From NCBI RefSeq assembly GCF_913774235.1, contig NZ_CAJYDW010000019.1, forward strand, positions 124,001-188,000: 64,000 bases of DNA. Reading direction: 5' to 3'. Below are positions 9,381-17,622 of the stretch, in pieces. A model generated the notes under the pieces. It ran no database searches. It was not told the origin of the DNA and saw only the letters and a list, made by a program, of their open reading frames with translations. Both the position numbers and the translations under genes were made by a program. This DNA comes from an uncultured Pseudomonas sp. Lineage in GTDB: Bacteria > Pseudomonadota > Gammaproteobacteria > Pseudomonadales > Pseudomonadaceae. The first letter of the stretch is position 1, and the number at the start of each line of letters is the position of its first letter.

Positions 9381-9890
9381 TCAGGCGGCGGGGACGTCGC
9401 GGTATTCGAGGGCGAGCGGCGTGGGGCCGGTCAGCTTGACGCGCTGGGTGGGCGCGAGGCTCAGGGTGGCCCCCACCACGTCGGGCTGGATCGGCAATTC
9501 GCGGGCATTGACGTCGAGCAGGCAGACCAGGGTCACACTGGCCGGACGGCCATAGTCGAAGAGTTCGTTGAGCGCCGCACGCACGGTACGGCCGCTCATC
9601 AGCACATCGTCCACCAGCACCAGGTGCCGGCCATCGACCTCGAAGGGCAGCGCCGAGGGGCGCACCTGGGGGTGCAGGCCCTTCTGGGTGAAGTCGTCGC
9701 GATAGAAGGACACGTCCAGGCTGCCCAGGGGGGTATCCAGGCCGAGTTCGGCCAGCAGGGCCTCGGCGACCCAGAGGCCGCCGGTATGGATACCGACGAA
9801 GCCGGGATCGGTGATGCCACGACGATCCAGCGACAGGCGCAGGTCGGCGGCCAGCCGCGGCAGCAGCTCGGCGGGAGAGGGCAGGTGCAT
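9381..9890 (-). CDS. pyrR: Bifunctional pyr operon regulator / uracil phosphoribosyltransferase-like protein PyrR
   Basis: A 169-residue type I phosphoribosyltransferase. The PRPP-binding loop is [18 protein letters not shown], and the flexible-loop and hood regions match PyrR. In Gram-positives PyrR is an RNA-binding attenuator; in Pseudomonas it has been reported as a pyr regulator with weak or no phosphoribosyltransferase activity. It is first in the pyrR-pyrB-pyrC' group and lies 2 bp after ruvX, so expression is probably shared with the upstream genes. Confidence 0.93.
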   Translation of the reverse strand: MHLPSPAELLPRLAADLRLSLDRRGITDPGFVGIHTGGLWVAEALLAELGLDTPLGSLDVSFYRDDFTQKGLHPQVRPSALPFEVDGRHLVLVDDVLMSGRTVRAALNELFDYGRPASVTLVCLLDVNARELPIQPDVVGATLSLAPTQRVKLTGPTPLALEYRDVPAA

Positions 9891-9892
9891 GG

Positions 9893-10345
9893 CTACTCCG
9901 ATTGCGGGCGCGCGGCCCGTTCCAGTTGTTGGGTCAGCCAGCCTTCCAGAAGGAGGGCGGCGGCGAGGGCGTCCACCGGGCGCTCGCGATAGCCGTCGCG
10001 CTGGCCGCCCTGCAGGCGTTCGCCCTTGGCGGCATAGGTGGTGAGGCGTTCGTCATGGGTGTGCACCGGCAGACCATAGCGGCCGTGCAGGCGGCGGGCG
10101 AAACGCTCGGCACGCTCGCTCATCTCGCTGGGGGTGCCGTCCATGTTCAGCGGCAGCCCGACCACCAGGGCGGTCGGGCGCCATTCGTCCAGCAGCCGCT
10201 GGACCTGCTGCCAGTCGGGCACGCCGTTCTGCGCCTTGAGGGTGACCAGCTCGCGGGCCTGGCCGGTGACGGCCTGGCCGACGGCGACGCCGATCTGCCG
10301 GGTGCCGTAGTCGAAGCCGAGGTAGAGGCCCGTGGGCGTGCTCAT
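9893..10345 (-). CDS. ruvX: Pre-16S rRNA nuclease / Holliday-junction resolvase-like YqgF (RuvX)
   Basis: A 150-residue RNase H-fold protein. Catalytic segments [15 protein letters not shown] (first Asp), [10 protein letters not shown] (Glu position occupied by the family GLP motif) and HDERLTT (Asp/Glu) are visible. YqgF processes the 5' end of 16S rRNA and is essential in E. coli. Its ATG overlaps the stop of algH by 4 bp, a common bacterial pairing (yqgE-yqgF). Confidence 0.94.
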   Translation of the reverse strand: MSTPTGLYLGFDYGTRQIGVAVGQAVTGQARELVTLKAQNGVPDWQQVQRLLDEWRPTALVVGLPLNMDGTPSEMSERAERFARRLHGRYGLPVHTHDERLTTYAAKGERLQGGQRDGYRERPVDALAAALLLEGWLTQQLERAARPQSE

Positions 10346-10908
10346 GCGTGGCCCGCCTGGCGCGACAGCAGGCGCAGGTCGACCCCGAGCAGGGCGGCGG
10401 CGCCCAGGCGTTGCTCGCTGGGAGTGTCGAACAGCAGCGCGGAGGTCGCCGGGGTGGTGAGCCAGAGGTTGGCCGCCAGCTCTTCTTCCAGCTGGCCGGG
10501 ACCCCAGCCGCTGTAGCCCAGGGTGATCAGGTGGCGGGCCGGGCCGCTGCCGTCGGAGAGGGCGAACAGCACGTCCGGCGAGGTGGTCAGGCTCAGGTCA
10601 TCGAGTTCCAGGGTGTTCTGGAAGACCGGCCCCGCGTCGTGCAGGACGAAGCCGCGATCGGTCTGCACCGGACCGCCGGCATAGAGGGCGATCTGGGTGT
10701 CTTCCAGGGTGGCGGGCACCTCGGGGCGCAGCTGTTCGAGCAGATCGTCGAGGTGCAGGCCGTTGGGGCGGTTGATCACCAGGCCCATGGCGCCGTCGGG
10801 GCCGTGGTCGACCAGGTAGATCACCGTCTCGGCGAAATGGGGATCGTCCATCTGCGGCATGGCGATCAGGAGCTGGTGCTGTAGGGTGGTGCTGGAGGTC
10901 GGCTTCAT
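10342..10908 (-). CDS. algH: YqgE/AlgH family protein
   Basis: A 188-residue protein with the family motifs LLIAMPQMDDPHFAETV, GAMGLVINRP and YAGGPVQTDRGFVLH. AlgH is associated with alginate regulation in Pseudomonas, but its molecular function is unknown. I prefer the ATG at 10908 (MKPTSSTTLQHQ) because homologues begin MKxxSPTYLKH; an in-frame ATG three codons upstream (10917) is possible. It precedes and overlaps ruvX in the same operon. Confidence 0.93.
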   Translation of the reverse strand: MKPTSSTTLQHQLLIAMPQMDDPHFAETVIYLVDHGPDGAMGLVINRPNGLHLDDLLEQLRPEVPATLEDTQIALYAGGPVQTDRGFVLHDAGPVFQNTLELDDLSLTTSPDVLFALSDGSGPARHLITLGYSGWGPGQLEEELAANLWLTTPATSALLFDTPSEQRLGAAALLGVDLRLLSRQAGHA

Positions 10909-10963
10909 GACCGGCAAGTTTCCCGGTTGCGCGGTCCGGCTTCAAGTCCAACGACGCGCGCGG

Positions 10964-11917
10964 CTATTGACTGGACAGGCGGTCGCCACGCTCGAAACGC
11001 CAGGTGCGGATGATCTCCAGCCGGTCGATGTCGGATAGATCGCCGCTGAAGGGGGCGAAGGGTGCCGCCAGGCGGACGATGCGCAGGGCGGCCTGATCCA
11101 GCACCGGACGGCCCGAGGATTCCAGCACCTGCACCTCGTAGAGCGAGCCGTCCTTGTTGATGGCCACCAGAAGCCGCAGGCTGCCATAGAGGCGGTCGCG
11201 CTTGGCCTGCTCGGGATAGTTGAGATTGCCGATGCGCTCGATCTTGCGCCGCCATTCTTCCTTGTAGCGGGCGCCCTTGTCCTTTTGCGTCGAGGCGGCG
11301 TTGATCCGCCAGATCTTCGGCCGCTTGGCGTACTGCTGGCGCTCCTCGGCGAGCTGGGCTTCCAGGCTGGCGAGTTCGGCGGCCTGGCTATCGGCCTCCG
11401 GCGCGGGGGCGTCGCGCTGTTCCTGCTCGGGCGTCTCGCGGCTGGGTTCGGCCTTGGTCGGGCGACTGGCGCGGGTGGTCAGCGCCGCCTTGGGCGCCTG
11501 GGCGCGATCCGCCGCGGGCTTGCGGGCCGGCGGAGCGGCCTCGCGGATCTCGCTGTCGTGGAAGGGCGCCTGCACCGGCGTGCTCGGCGCCGCTGCCTTG
11601 TCCAGGGTACCGCTGCCCTGCTGGTTCTCCTGGGCGAGGAAGTCCGCCTGCTTGGGCGACTCGTCGCTCTTGAAGCTCGCCAGGGTCACCTCCAGGGTGC
11701 GACTGATCTGGTTCGGCTCGGGCAGGGAGAAGCCGACGCCCAGGATCAGCACCACGTGCAGCAGGGTTGCCATGAGCAACGTGAAGCCCAGGCGGTCGGC
11801 AGCGCGAACCTGGGCGGCGGGGTGCGGAGCGGTGCTGGGCATGGACGGGGTCGGCAAGGGCGAAAGAGGCGCGTTGAGGCTGGCGCCAGTCTGCGGATTG
11901 TGTACGGGCTTGTCCAT
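10964..11917 (-). CDS. tonB3: Energy transducer TonB (TonB3-like)
   Basis: A 317-residue TonB-family protein. It has a cytosolic Pro/Ala-rich head, a single membrane helix (LGFTLLMATLLHVVLILGVGFSL, about 45-67), a long charged Ala/Gln/Glu-rich periplasmic region, and a C-terminal TonB domain (NYPEQAKRDRLYGSLRLLVAI, YEVQVLESSG, LDQAALRIVRLAAPF). The place next to gshB and pilG matches PAO1 PA0406, which has been linked to twitching motility. It normally transfers proton-motive energy to outer-membrane receptors; the partner here is unknown. Confidence 0.9.
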   Translation of the reverse strand: MDKPVHNPQTGASLNAPLSPLPTPSMPSTAPHPAAQVRAADRLGFTLLMATLLHVVLILGVGFSLPEPNQISRTLEVTLASFKSDESPKQADFLAQENQQGSGTLDKAAAPSTPVQAPFHDSEIREAAPPARKPAADRAQAPKAALTTRASRPTKAEPSRETPEQEQRDAPAPEADSQAAELASLEAQLAEERQQYAKRPKIWRINAASTQKDKGARYKEEWRRKIERIGNLNYPEQAKRDRLYGSLRLLVAINKDGSLYEVQVLESSGRPVLDQAALRIVRLAAPFAPFSGDLSDIDRLEIIRTWRFERGDRLSSQ

Positions 11918-11945
11918 GCCGCGCGTGGCGGCATGGACGACGGCC

Positions 11946-12896
11946 TTAGCCTGCGCGGTGCTGCGCGATCACCTCCATCAGCCGCTCGGCGATCCGAGTG
12001 TCGTAGGCCGCATCGATCTCGCGGATGCAGGTCGGGCTGGTGACGTTGATCTCGGTGAGATGCTCGCCGATCACGTCCAGGCCCACGAACAGCAGGCCGC
12101 GCTTGCGCAGTTCCGGGCCAACCGCCTCGGCGATCTCGCGATCCCGCGTCGACAGCGGCTGGGCGACGCCACGCCCGCCGGCGGCCAGATTGCCGCGGGT
12201 CTCGCCCTGGGCGGGAATGCGCGCCAGGCAGTATTCCACCGGCTCGCCAGCGATCATCAGGATGCGCTTGTCGCCATCCTTGATGCCCGGCAGGTAGCGC
12301 TGGGCGATGATCTGCTGGGTGCCATGGGCCGTGAGGGTCTCCAGGATCACCGAGAGGTTGGGATCGCCCTCGCGGTGACGGAACACCGAGCTGCCGCCCA
12401 TGCCATCCAGCGGCTTGAGGATGACGTCGCCATGGCTGCGGGCGAATTCGCGGATGATGTCGGCACGGCGGCTGACCAGGGTCGGCGGCGCCAGCTCGGG
12501 GAAGAGGGTGGCGAAGAACTTCTCGTTGCAGTCGCGCAGGCTCGCCGGGCGATTGACCACCAGGGTACCGCCCCGCTCGGCCTGCTCCAGCAGGTAGGTG
12601 GCGTAGACGAATTCGTTGTCGAAGGGCGGGTCCTTGCGCATCAGGATGACGTCCAGCTCGCGCAACGGCAGGTCGACGCTCTCGCCGAAGGCGAACCAGC
12701 GCTCCGGGTCCTGGAAGACCTCCAGCTGGCGACCCCGGCCACGGGCTTCGCCATCGACCTGGTACAGGTCCTGCATCTCGAAGTAATGCAGTGTCCAGCC
12801 GCGGGCCTTGGCCGCCCACAGCATGGCCAGGGAGCTATCCTTCTTATAGGAGATGCGTTCGATGGGATCCATGACGATCCCCAGGCGGATACTCAT
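11946..12896 (-). CDS. gshB: Glutathione synthetase
   Basis: A 316-residue ATP-grasp ligase that adds glycine to gamma-glutamylcysteine. Motifs include the N-terminal MDPIERISYKKDSSLAML, KPLDGMGGSSVFRH (glycine-rich ATP loop), PAQGETRGNLAAGG and NVTSPTCIREID. Length equals the proteobacterial norm. It is the first gene of the minus-strand set gshB-tonB3 and is divergent from pilG; 220 bp separate the two start codons and must hold both promoters. Confidence 0.96.
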   Translation of the reverse strand: MSIRLGIVMDPIERISYKKDSSLAMLWAAKARGWTLHYFEMQDLYQVDGEARGRGRQLEVFQDPERWFAFGESVDLPLRELDVILMRKDPPFDNEFVYATYLLEQAERGGTLVVNRPASLRDCNEKFFATLFPELAPPTLVSRRADIIREFARSHGDVILKPLDGMGGSSVFRHREGDPNLSVILETLTAHGTQQIIAQRYLPGIKDGDKRILMIAGEPVEYCLARIPAQGETRGNLAAGGRGVAQPLSTRDREIAEAVGPELRKRGLLFVGLDVIGEHLTEINVTSPTCIREIDAAYDTRIAERLMEVIAQHRAG

Positions 12897-13116
12897 TGAC
12901 GCTAGACCTCGGTTTTACGTGGGCAAGGCGTCAGAATAGCCCTTCGATCGCCCCGAGTGCCATGCTTGCGCGATCGTCGTGGCGGGCGGGCCGGCGGTCC
13001 GCCGCCAGGGGATCTGCGTGGTACGTCACGGTATTGTGTGCTACAAAGAGGCGCCGCCAAGGGGCCCGGATCGACATCATTCACGTTTCATCAGACGATG
13101 AGCTGGTAGCTTGAAC

Positions 13117-13524
13117 ATGGAACAGTATTCGGAAGGGCTCAAGGTCATGGTGATCGACGATTCGAAGACGATTCGCCGTACCGCCGAGACCCTGCTCAAG
13201 AAAGTTGGCTGCGAGGTCATTACCGCCATCGATGGATTCGATGCGCTCGCCAAGATCGCCGATAGTCATCCCCACATCATCTTCGTCGACATCATGATGC
13301 CGCGACTGGATGGGTATCAGACCTGCGCGCTGATCAAGAACAACAGTGCCTTCCGTGCGACGCCCGTCATCATGCTGTCTTCGCGTGATGGTCTGTTCGA
13401 CAAGGCCAAGGGCCGCATCGTCGGCTCCGACCAGTACCTCACCAAACCCTTCAGCAAAGAAGAGCTGATCGGTGCGATCAAGACCCACGTCCCCAGCTTC
13501 ACGCCGCTCGAACAGGCGTCCTGA
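13117..13524 (+). CDS. pilG: Twitching motility response regulator PilG
   Basis: A 135-residue single-domain CheY-like receiver. The acidic pocket is in VMVIDDSKTIRR, the phospho-acceptor Asp in IIFVDIMMPRLDGYQT, and the Lys in DQYLTKPFSKEE. PilG is phosphorylated by the ChpA kinase and promotes pilus extension through FimL/FimV and cAMP. The ATG at 13117 (MEQYSEGLKVMV) matches the P. aeruginosa start; a TTG at 13111 adds only two residues. It is the first gene of the pilGHIJK-chpABC operon. Confidence 0.97.
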   Translation: MEQYSEGLKVMVIDDSKTIRRTAETLLKKVGCEVITAIDGFDALAKIADSHPHIIFVDIMMPRLDGYQTCALIKNNSAFRATPVIMLSSRDGLFDKAKGRIVGSDQYLTKPFSKEELIGAIKTHVPSFTPLEQAS

Positions 13525-13564
13525 GCGTTCTGGGACGGGTGATTCAATCTAGTAGGAAATTTTC

Positions 13565-13930
13565 ATGGCTCGAATTCTGATCGTCGACGACTCTCCGACC
13601 GAGATGTACAAGCTCACCGCCATGCTCGAGAAGCACGGGCATCAGGTGCTCAAAGCCGAGAACGGCGCCGATGGCGTCGCCCTGGCGCGCCAGGAGAAGC
13701 CGGATGCGGTCCTGATGGATATCGTCATGCCGGGCCTCAACGGCTTCCAGGCCACGCGCCAGCTGACCAAGGACGCCGAAACCAGCCATATCCCGGTCGT
13801 CATCGTCACCACCAAGGACCAGGAGACCGACAAGGTCTGGGGCAAACGCCAGGGCGCCAAGGATTACCTGACCAAGCCCATCGACGAAGACACCCTGCTG
13901 CGCACCCTGGCAGGTGTTTTGCAGGGCTGA
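13565..13930 (+). CDS. pilH: Twitching motility response regulator PilH
   Basis: A 121-residue CheY-like receiver with ILIVDDSPTEMYKLTAML at the N-terminus, the acceptor Asp in AVLMDIVMPGLNGFQ and the Lys in DYLTKPIDED. In the Pil-Chp system PilH opposes PilG, acting as a phosphate sink or promoting retraction. It follows pilG by 40 bp and precedes pilI by 49 bp. Confidence 0.97.
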   Translation: MARILIVDDSPTEMYKLTAMLEKHGHQVLKAENGADGVALARQEKPDAVLMDIVMPGLNGFQATRQLTKDAETSHIPVVIVTTKDQETDKVWGKRQGAKDYLTKPIDEDTLLRTLAGVLQG

Positions 13931-13979
13931 CGCAATTCGTCCGTCTTTTGCGGCAGCGCCCTAGTGGGCAGGGAATCTC

Positions 13980-14516
13980 ATGAGCGACGCTACCACGCCC
14001 TACGAACTCTTGCGCCTGATCGATCTGCGCTGCCGCGAGCGGGCTGCGGGTCTGCCGGCGCAACAGGAAAACCAGCAGACCTGGAGTGGTATCGGCTTCC
14101 GACTGGGTGAGCTGCGCTTCGTCATCCCCATGGGCGAGGTCAGCGAGATCCTGCCGGAGCCGCGCTTCACCGCGCTGCCTGGGGTCAAGCCCTGGCTCAA
14201 GGGCGTGGCCAACGTGCGCGGTCGCCTGCTGCCGATCGCCGACCTCGGACAATTTCTCGGCGTGAAGATCCAGGCACTGCGCAAACAGCGGCGCATCCTG
14301 ATCGTCGACCATGGCGACCTCTTCGTCGGATTGGCGGTTGACGAAGTCCTGGGCATGCAGCATTTCGACATCGAGGCCTACCGCGAGCACGACGACAGCG
14401 TGCCGCCGGGGCTGCAATTCTTTCTGGAAGGCGTCTTCCAACGCGACGTTCCGTGGCTGGTGTGCAGCCCACGTGCCTTGGTCGAGCATCCCGAATTCAT
14501 GGACGTCGCGGCCTGA
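13980..14516 (+). CDS. pilI: CheW-like coupling protein PilI
   Basis: A 178-residue CheW-domain adaptor that links the receptor PilJ to the kinase ChpA. Seen are GFRLGELRFVIPMGEVSEIL, LPGVKPWLKGVANVRGRLLPIADL and ILIVDHGDLFVGLAVDEVLGM, all typical of the two-lobed CheW fold. It has a ribosome-binding region before the ATG at 13980 and lies in the same operon as pilG and pilH. Confidence 0.95.
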   Translation: MSDATTPYELLRLIDLRCRERAAGLPAQQENQQTWSGIGFRLGELRFVIPMGEVSEILPEPRFTALPGVKPWLKGVANVRGRLLPIADLGQFLGVKIQALRKQRRILIVDHGDLFVGLAVDEVLGMQHFDIEAYREHDDSVPPGLQFFLEGVFQRDVPWLVCSPRALVEHPEFMDVAA

Positions 14517-14670
14517 GCCCAGGCTCCGCTGCACGGGTTGCGGGAGCGGGATGGCAGTAGCCATAACCGACGGATGGGGGTAGGTCGATACGCACCGCTT
14601 TCAAGCGAAAGGGTACGGCGACCGACAAGGAATCGAATCAAAGGAACCAAGGTCCAGGCGGGGGCCGCTG

Positions 14671-16701
14671 ATGAACAAACTCAATACAGGGAAACTCAAC
14701 GCGTGGGTCGCGGGCATGTTCGTGGTACTGATCGTCGCGATCGTACTGCTGTTCGCCAACTTCGCGTACCTGAGCACTCAGGCCGGCTACGACAGCCAGT
14801 ACCAGGGCCAGGCCACCGAATTGCGTATCCTCTCGCAGCAGCTCGCCAAGAGCGCCAGTGAGGCCGCCACCGGCAAACCCCAAGCCTTCCAGGACCTGCG
14901 CGTGGCCCGCAGCGAATTCGAGCGCCGCTGGAACATCCTGAACCATGGCGATCCGAACACCGGGCTGCCGCCCTCGCCTGCACTGCTGAAGCCGCGCATG
15001 GATACCGTAGAGGGGCAGTGGTCCGCCCTGCGTAGCCAGGTCGACACCATGCTGGGCAGCGAGCAGACGGTATTGTCGCTGCACCAGCTGGCCAGTGCCC
15101 TGGCGGAAACCATCCCACAGCTGCAGGTCGAGAACGAGGAGATCGTCGACATCCTGATCGAGCGGAACGCCCCGGCGAGCCAGGTGGTGGTGGCCCAGCG
15201 CCAGGCCCTGCTGGCCGAACGGATCCTCGGCTCCATCAACAAGATCCTCACCGGCGACGAAGCCGCCGTGCAGGCTGCCGACAGTTTCGGGCGCGATGCC
15301 AGCCTGTTCGGCCGCGTGCTCAAGGCCATGCGCGAAGGCAACGCCTCCATGGGCATCGCCAAGGTCACCGACCCGGAAGCGGTTGGGCGCCTGAACGAAG
15401 CCAACAAGCTGTTCGAATTCGTCTCCGGCAACGTCGACGAGATCCTCGCCACCTCGCCCGAGCTGTTGCAGGTCCGCGCCGCGGTTGGCCAGATCTACAC
15501 GGGTTCCCAGGCCCTGCTCGGCTCCGTTTCCGAGTTGAGCACCGGCTACGCCTCCCTGACCCAGAGCCGCAAGATCAACACCGTGGGCAGCTATCTGCTG
15601 GTGTTCATCGCCCTGGCCGCCATTCTCTGCATCGGCTTCATCCTGGTGCGCGACACCCGTCGCCGTCTGGCCGAGACTGACGAGAAGAACCAGCGCAACC
15701 AGGCCGCCATTCTGCGCCTGCTGGATGAAATCGCCGACCTCGCCGACGGTGACCTGACCGTCCAGGCCACGGTGACCGAGGATTTCACCGGCGCCATCGC
15801 CGACTCCATCAACTACTCCATCGACCAGCTGCGCGAACTGGTGGAAACCATCAACCAGACCGCCCTGCAGGTGGCCGCCGCGGCTCAGGAGTCCCAGCAC
15901 ACCGCGACCGTGCTGGCCGAGGCCTCGGAGCATCAGGCCCAGGAAATCGCCGGGGCCTCCGCGGCGATCAACGAAATGGCCGTGTCCATCGACCAGGTAT
16001 CCACCAACGCCTCCGAATCCACCGCGGTGGCGGAGCGCTCCGTGGCCATCGCCAACAAGGGCAACCAGGTGGTGCACAACACCATCATCGGCATGGACAG
16101 CATTCGCGAGCAGATCCAGGACACCTCCAAGCGGATCAAGCGCCTGGGCGAATCGTCCCAGGAGATCGGCGACATCGTCGGCCTGATCAACGACATCGCC
16201 GACCAGACCAACATCCTGGCACTGAACGCCGCCATCCAGGCCTCCATGGCCGGTGACGCCGGTCGTGGTTTCGCCGTGGTCGCCGACGAGGTCCAGCGCC
16301 TCGCCGAACGTTCCTCCGGTGCCACCAAGCAGATCGAGGCCCTGGTCAAGGCGATCCAGACCGATACCAACGAGGCGGTCATCTCCATGGAGCAGACCAC
16401 CTCGGAAGTGGTGCGCGGGGCCGCGCTGGCCCAGGACGCCGGGGTAGCCCTGGAAGAGATCGAGAAGGTATCCCAGAGCCTCGCCGGGCTGATCCAGAAC
16501 ATTTCCAACGCCGCACGGCAGCAGTCTTCGTCCGCCAGCCACATCTCCAGCACCATGAACGTCATCCAGGAGATCACCTCGCAGACCTCGGCCGGCACCA
16601 CTGCCACCGCCCGCAGCATCGGCGAGCTGGCCAAGCTGGCTAGCGAGATGCGTCGTTCGGTATCGGGCTTCAATCTGCCGAACGAGCAGCCGCAGGGCTG
16701 A
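14671..16701 (+). CDS. pilJ: Methyl-accepting chemoreceptor PilJ
   Basis: A 676-residue inner-membrane receptor. The first membrane helix is at about 12-34 ([22 protein letters not shown]), followed by a periplasmic region with two PilJ-type sensor repeats, a second helix near 311-328 ([19 protein letters not shown]), HAMP-like sequence and a cytoplasmic signalling domain. The hairpin tip reads [33 protein letters not shown], with M where many receptors have R/E. PilJ senses surface contact and pilin and feeds ChpA. It is preceded by a 154-bp gap after pilI. Confidence 0.96.
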   Translation: MNKLNTGKLNAWVAGMFVVLIVAIVLLFANFAYLSTQAGYDSQYQGQATELRILSQQLAKSASEAATGKPQAFQDLRVARSEFERRWNILNHGDPNTGLPPSPALLKPRMDTVEGQWSALRSQVDTMLGSEQTVLSLHQLASALAETIPQLQVENEEIVDILIERNAPASQVVVAQRQALLAERILGSINKILTGDEAAVQAADSFGRDASLFGRVLKAMREGNASMGIAKVTDPEAVGRLNEANKLFEFVSGNVDEILATSPELLQVRAAVGQIYTGSQALLGSVSELSTGYASLTQSRKINTVGSYLLVFIALAAILCIGFILVRDTRRRLAETDEKNQRNQAAILRLLDEIADLADGDLTVQATVTEDFTGAIADSINYSIDQLRELVETINQTALQVAAAAQESQHTATVLAEASEHQAQEIAGASAAINEMAVSIDQVSTNASESTAVAERSVAIANKGNQVVHNTIIGMDSIREQIQDTSKRIKRLGESSQEIGDIVGLINDIADQTNILALNAAIQASMAGDAGRGFAVVADEVQRLAERSSGATKQIEALVKAIQTDTNEAVISMEQTTSEVVRGAALAQDAGVALEEIEKVSQSLAGLIQNISNAARQQSSSASHISSTMNVIQEITSQTSAGTTATARSIGELAKLASEMRRSVSGFNLPNEQPQG

Positions 16702-16738
16702 GCGCATCGGCCACGCCGAGGCGTGGCGAGGGGGAAAC

Positions 16739-17611
16739 GTGGGGAGGGAGTCGAGTTGGGCGTTGTGCCGCGCTCCCGAGCTACCGGATGCGGATTTCGA
16801 GCGCTGGCGACAGTTGCTCGAAGTACGCGCGGGGATGGTGCTGGACGACCGGCAGCGCAGCTTTCTGCAGATCCAGTTGGCCGCCCGCATGCGCGAGCTG
16901 GCCATTGCGGACTACGAAGGCTACTACCGGATCGTCTGCGAAGGGGTCAGCGGGCGGATCGAGTGGGTTCGTCTACTCGATCGCCTGACCATCCAGGCGA
17001 CGCGTTTCTTCCGCCACCCGCCATCGTTCGCCCTGCTGGAAGCCTATGTGAGTGAGTTCGTCCAGACCGCCGCGGGCCAGTCCCTGGCCCTGTGGAGTCT
17101 GGGCTGTTCCAGTGGAGAGGAAGCCTTTTCGATGGCCATCAGCACCGCCGAAGTCTTATCCCGGCAGGGGCAGTCCATGACGTTCTCGCTGACCGGAACG
17201 GACATCAGCAGCGAAGCCCTGCGCCAGGCGCGCCAGGGCACCTTCAGCCGGCAGCGGCTGGATGGTGTACCGGCGACCCTGCGCGAGCGTTACTTCCGCT
17301 CCCGCGAGGACGGCAGCTATCAGATCTGTCCGCGCCTGGCGGAGCGCCTCTGCTTCGCCCGGCTCAATGTGCTGGAACTGAGCCAGGCCCCCTTGCAGGG
17401 GCTCAATGTCATTTTTTGTCAGAACCTGCTGATTTACTTCCGCCGCTGGCTGCGCCGAGACCTGCTCAACCAGTTGGTCCAGCGGCTTGCACCGGGTGGG
17501 TTGTTGGTTTTGGGCGTTGGTGAGGTGAGCAATTGGAGCCACCCGCAACTGGTGCCCGCCGAGCATCCCGAGGTCCTGGCGTTCGTCCGCCAGGCGGACT
17601 GCCCGGCATGA
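16739..17611 (+). CDS. pilK: Chemoreceptor methyltransferase PilK (CheR-like)
   Basis: A 290-residue SAM-dependent glutamate methyltransferase acting on PilJ. The N-terminal CheR helix domain is followed by RFFRHPPSFALLEAYV, the SAM-binding LWSLGCSSGEEAFSMA, TGTDISSEALRQARQG and the FCQNLLIYF motif. A GTG start at 16739 (MGRESSWALC) gives a length nearly identical to P. aeruginosa PilK. The 3' end is 11 bp before the chpA ATG. Confidence 0.93.
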   Translation: MGRESSWALCRAPELPDADFERWRQLLEVRAGMVLDDRQRSFLQIQLAARMRELAIADYEGYYRIVCEGVSGRIEWVRLLDRLTIQATRFFRHPPSFALLEAYVSEFVQTAAGQSLALWSLGCSSGEEAFSMAISTAEVLSRQGQSMTFSLTGTDISSEALRQARQGTFSRQRLDGVPATLRERYFRSREDGSYQICPRLAERLCFARLNVLELSQAPLQGLNVIFCQNLLIYFRRWLRRDLLNQLVQRLAPGGLLVLGVGEVSNWSHPQLVPAEHPEVLAFVRQADCPA

Positions 17612-17622
17612 CAGGAGCCGAG

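Noticed and set aside
14638-16905. Open frame of 755 codons on the minus strand opposite pilJ
   Set aside because: Antisense shadow of a well-supported receptor gene; Gly/His/Asp-biased translation without motifs.
17533-17622. Extended N-terminus of ChpA overlapping pilK
   Set aside because: The conserved start MIDRHDYVALEWVKGEI at 17623 has an AGGAG site; the upstream piece is pilK in another frame.
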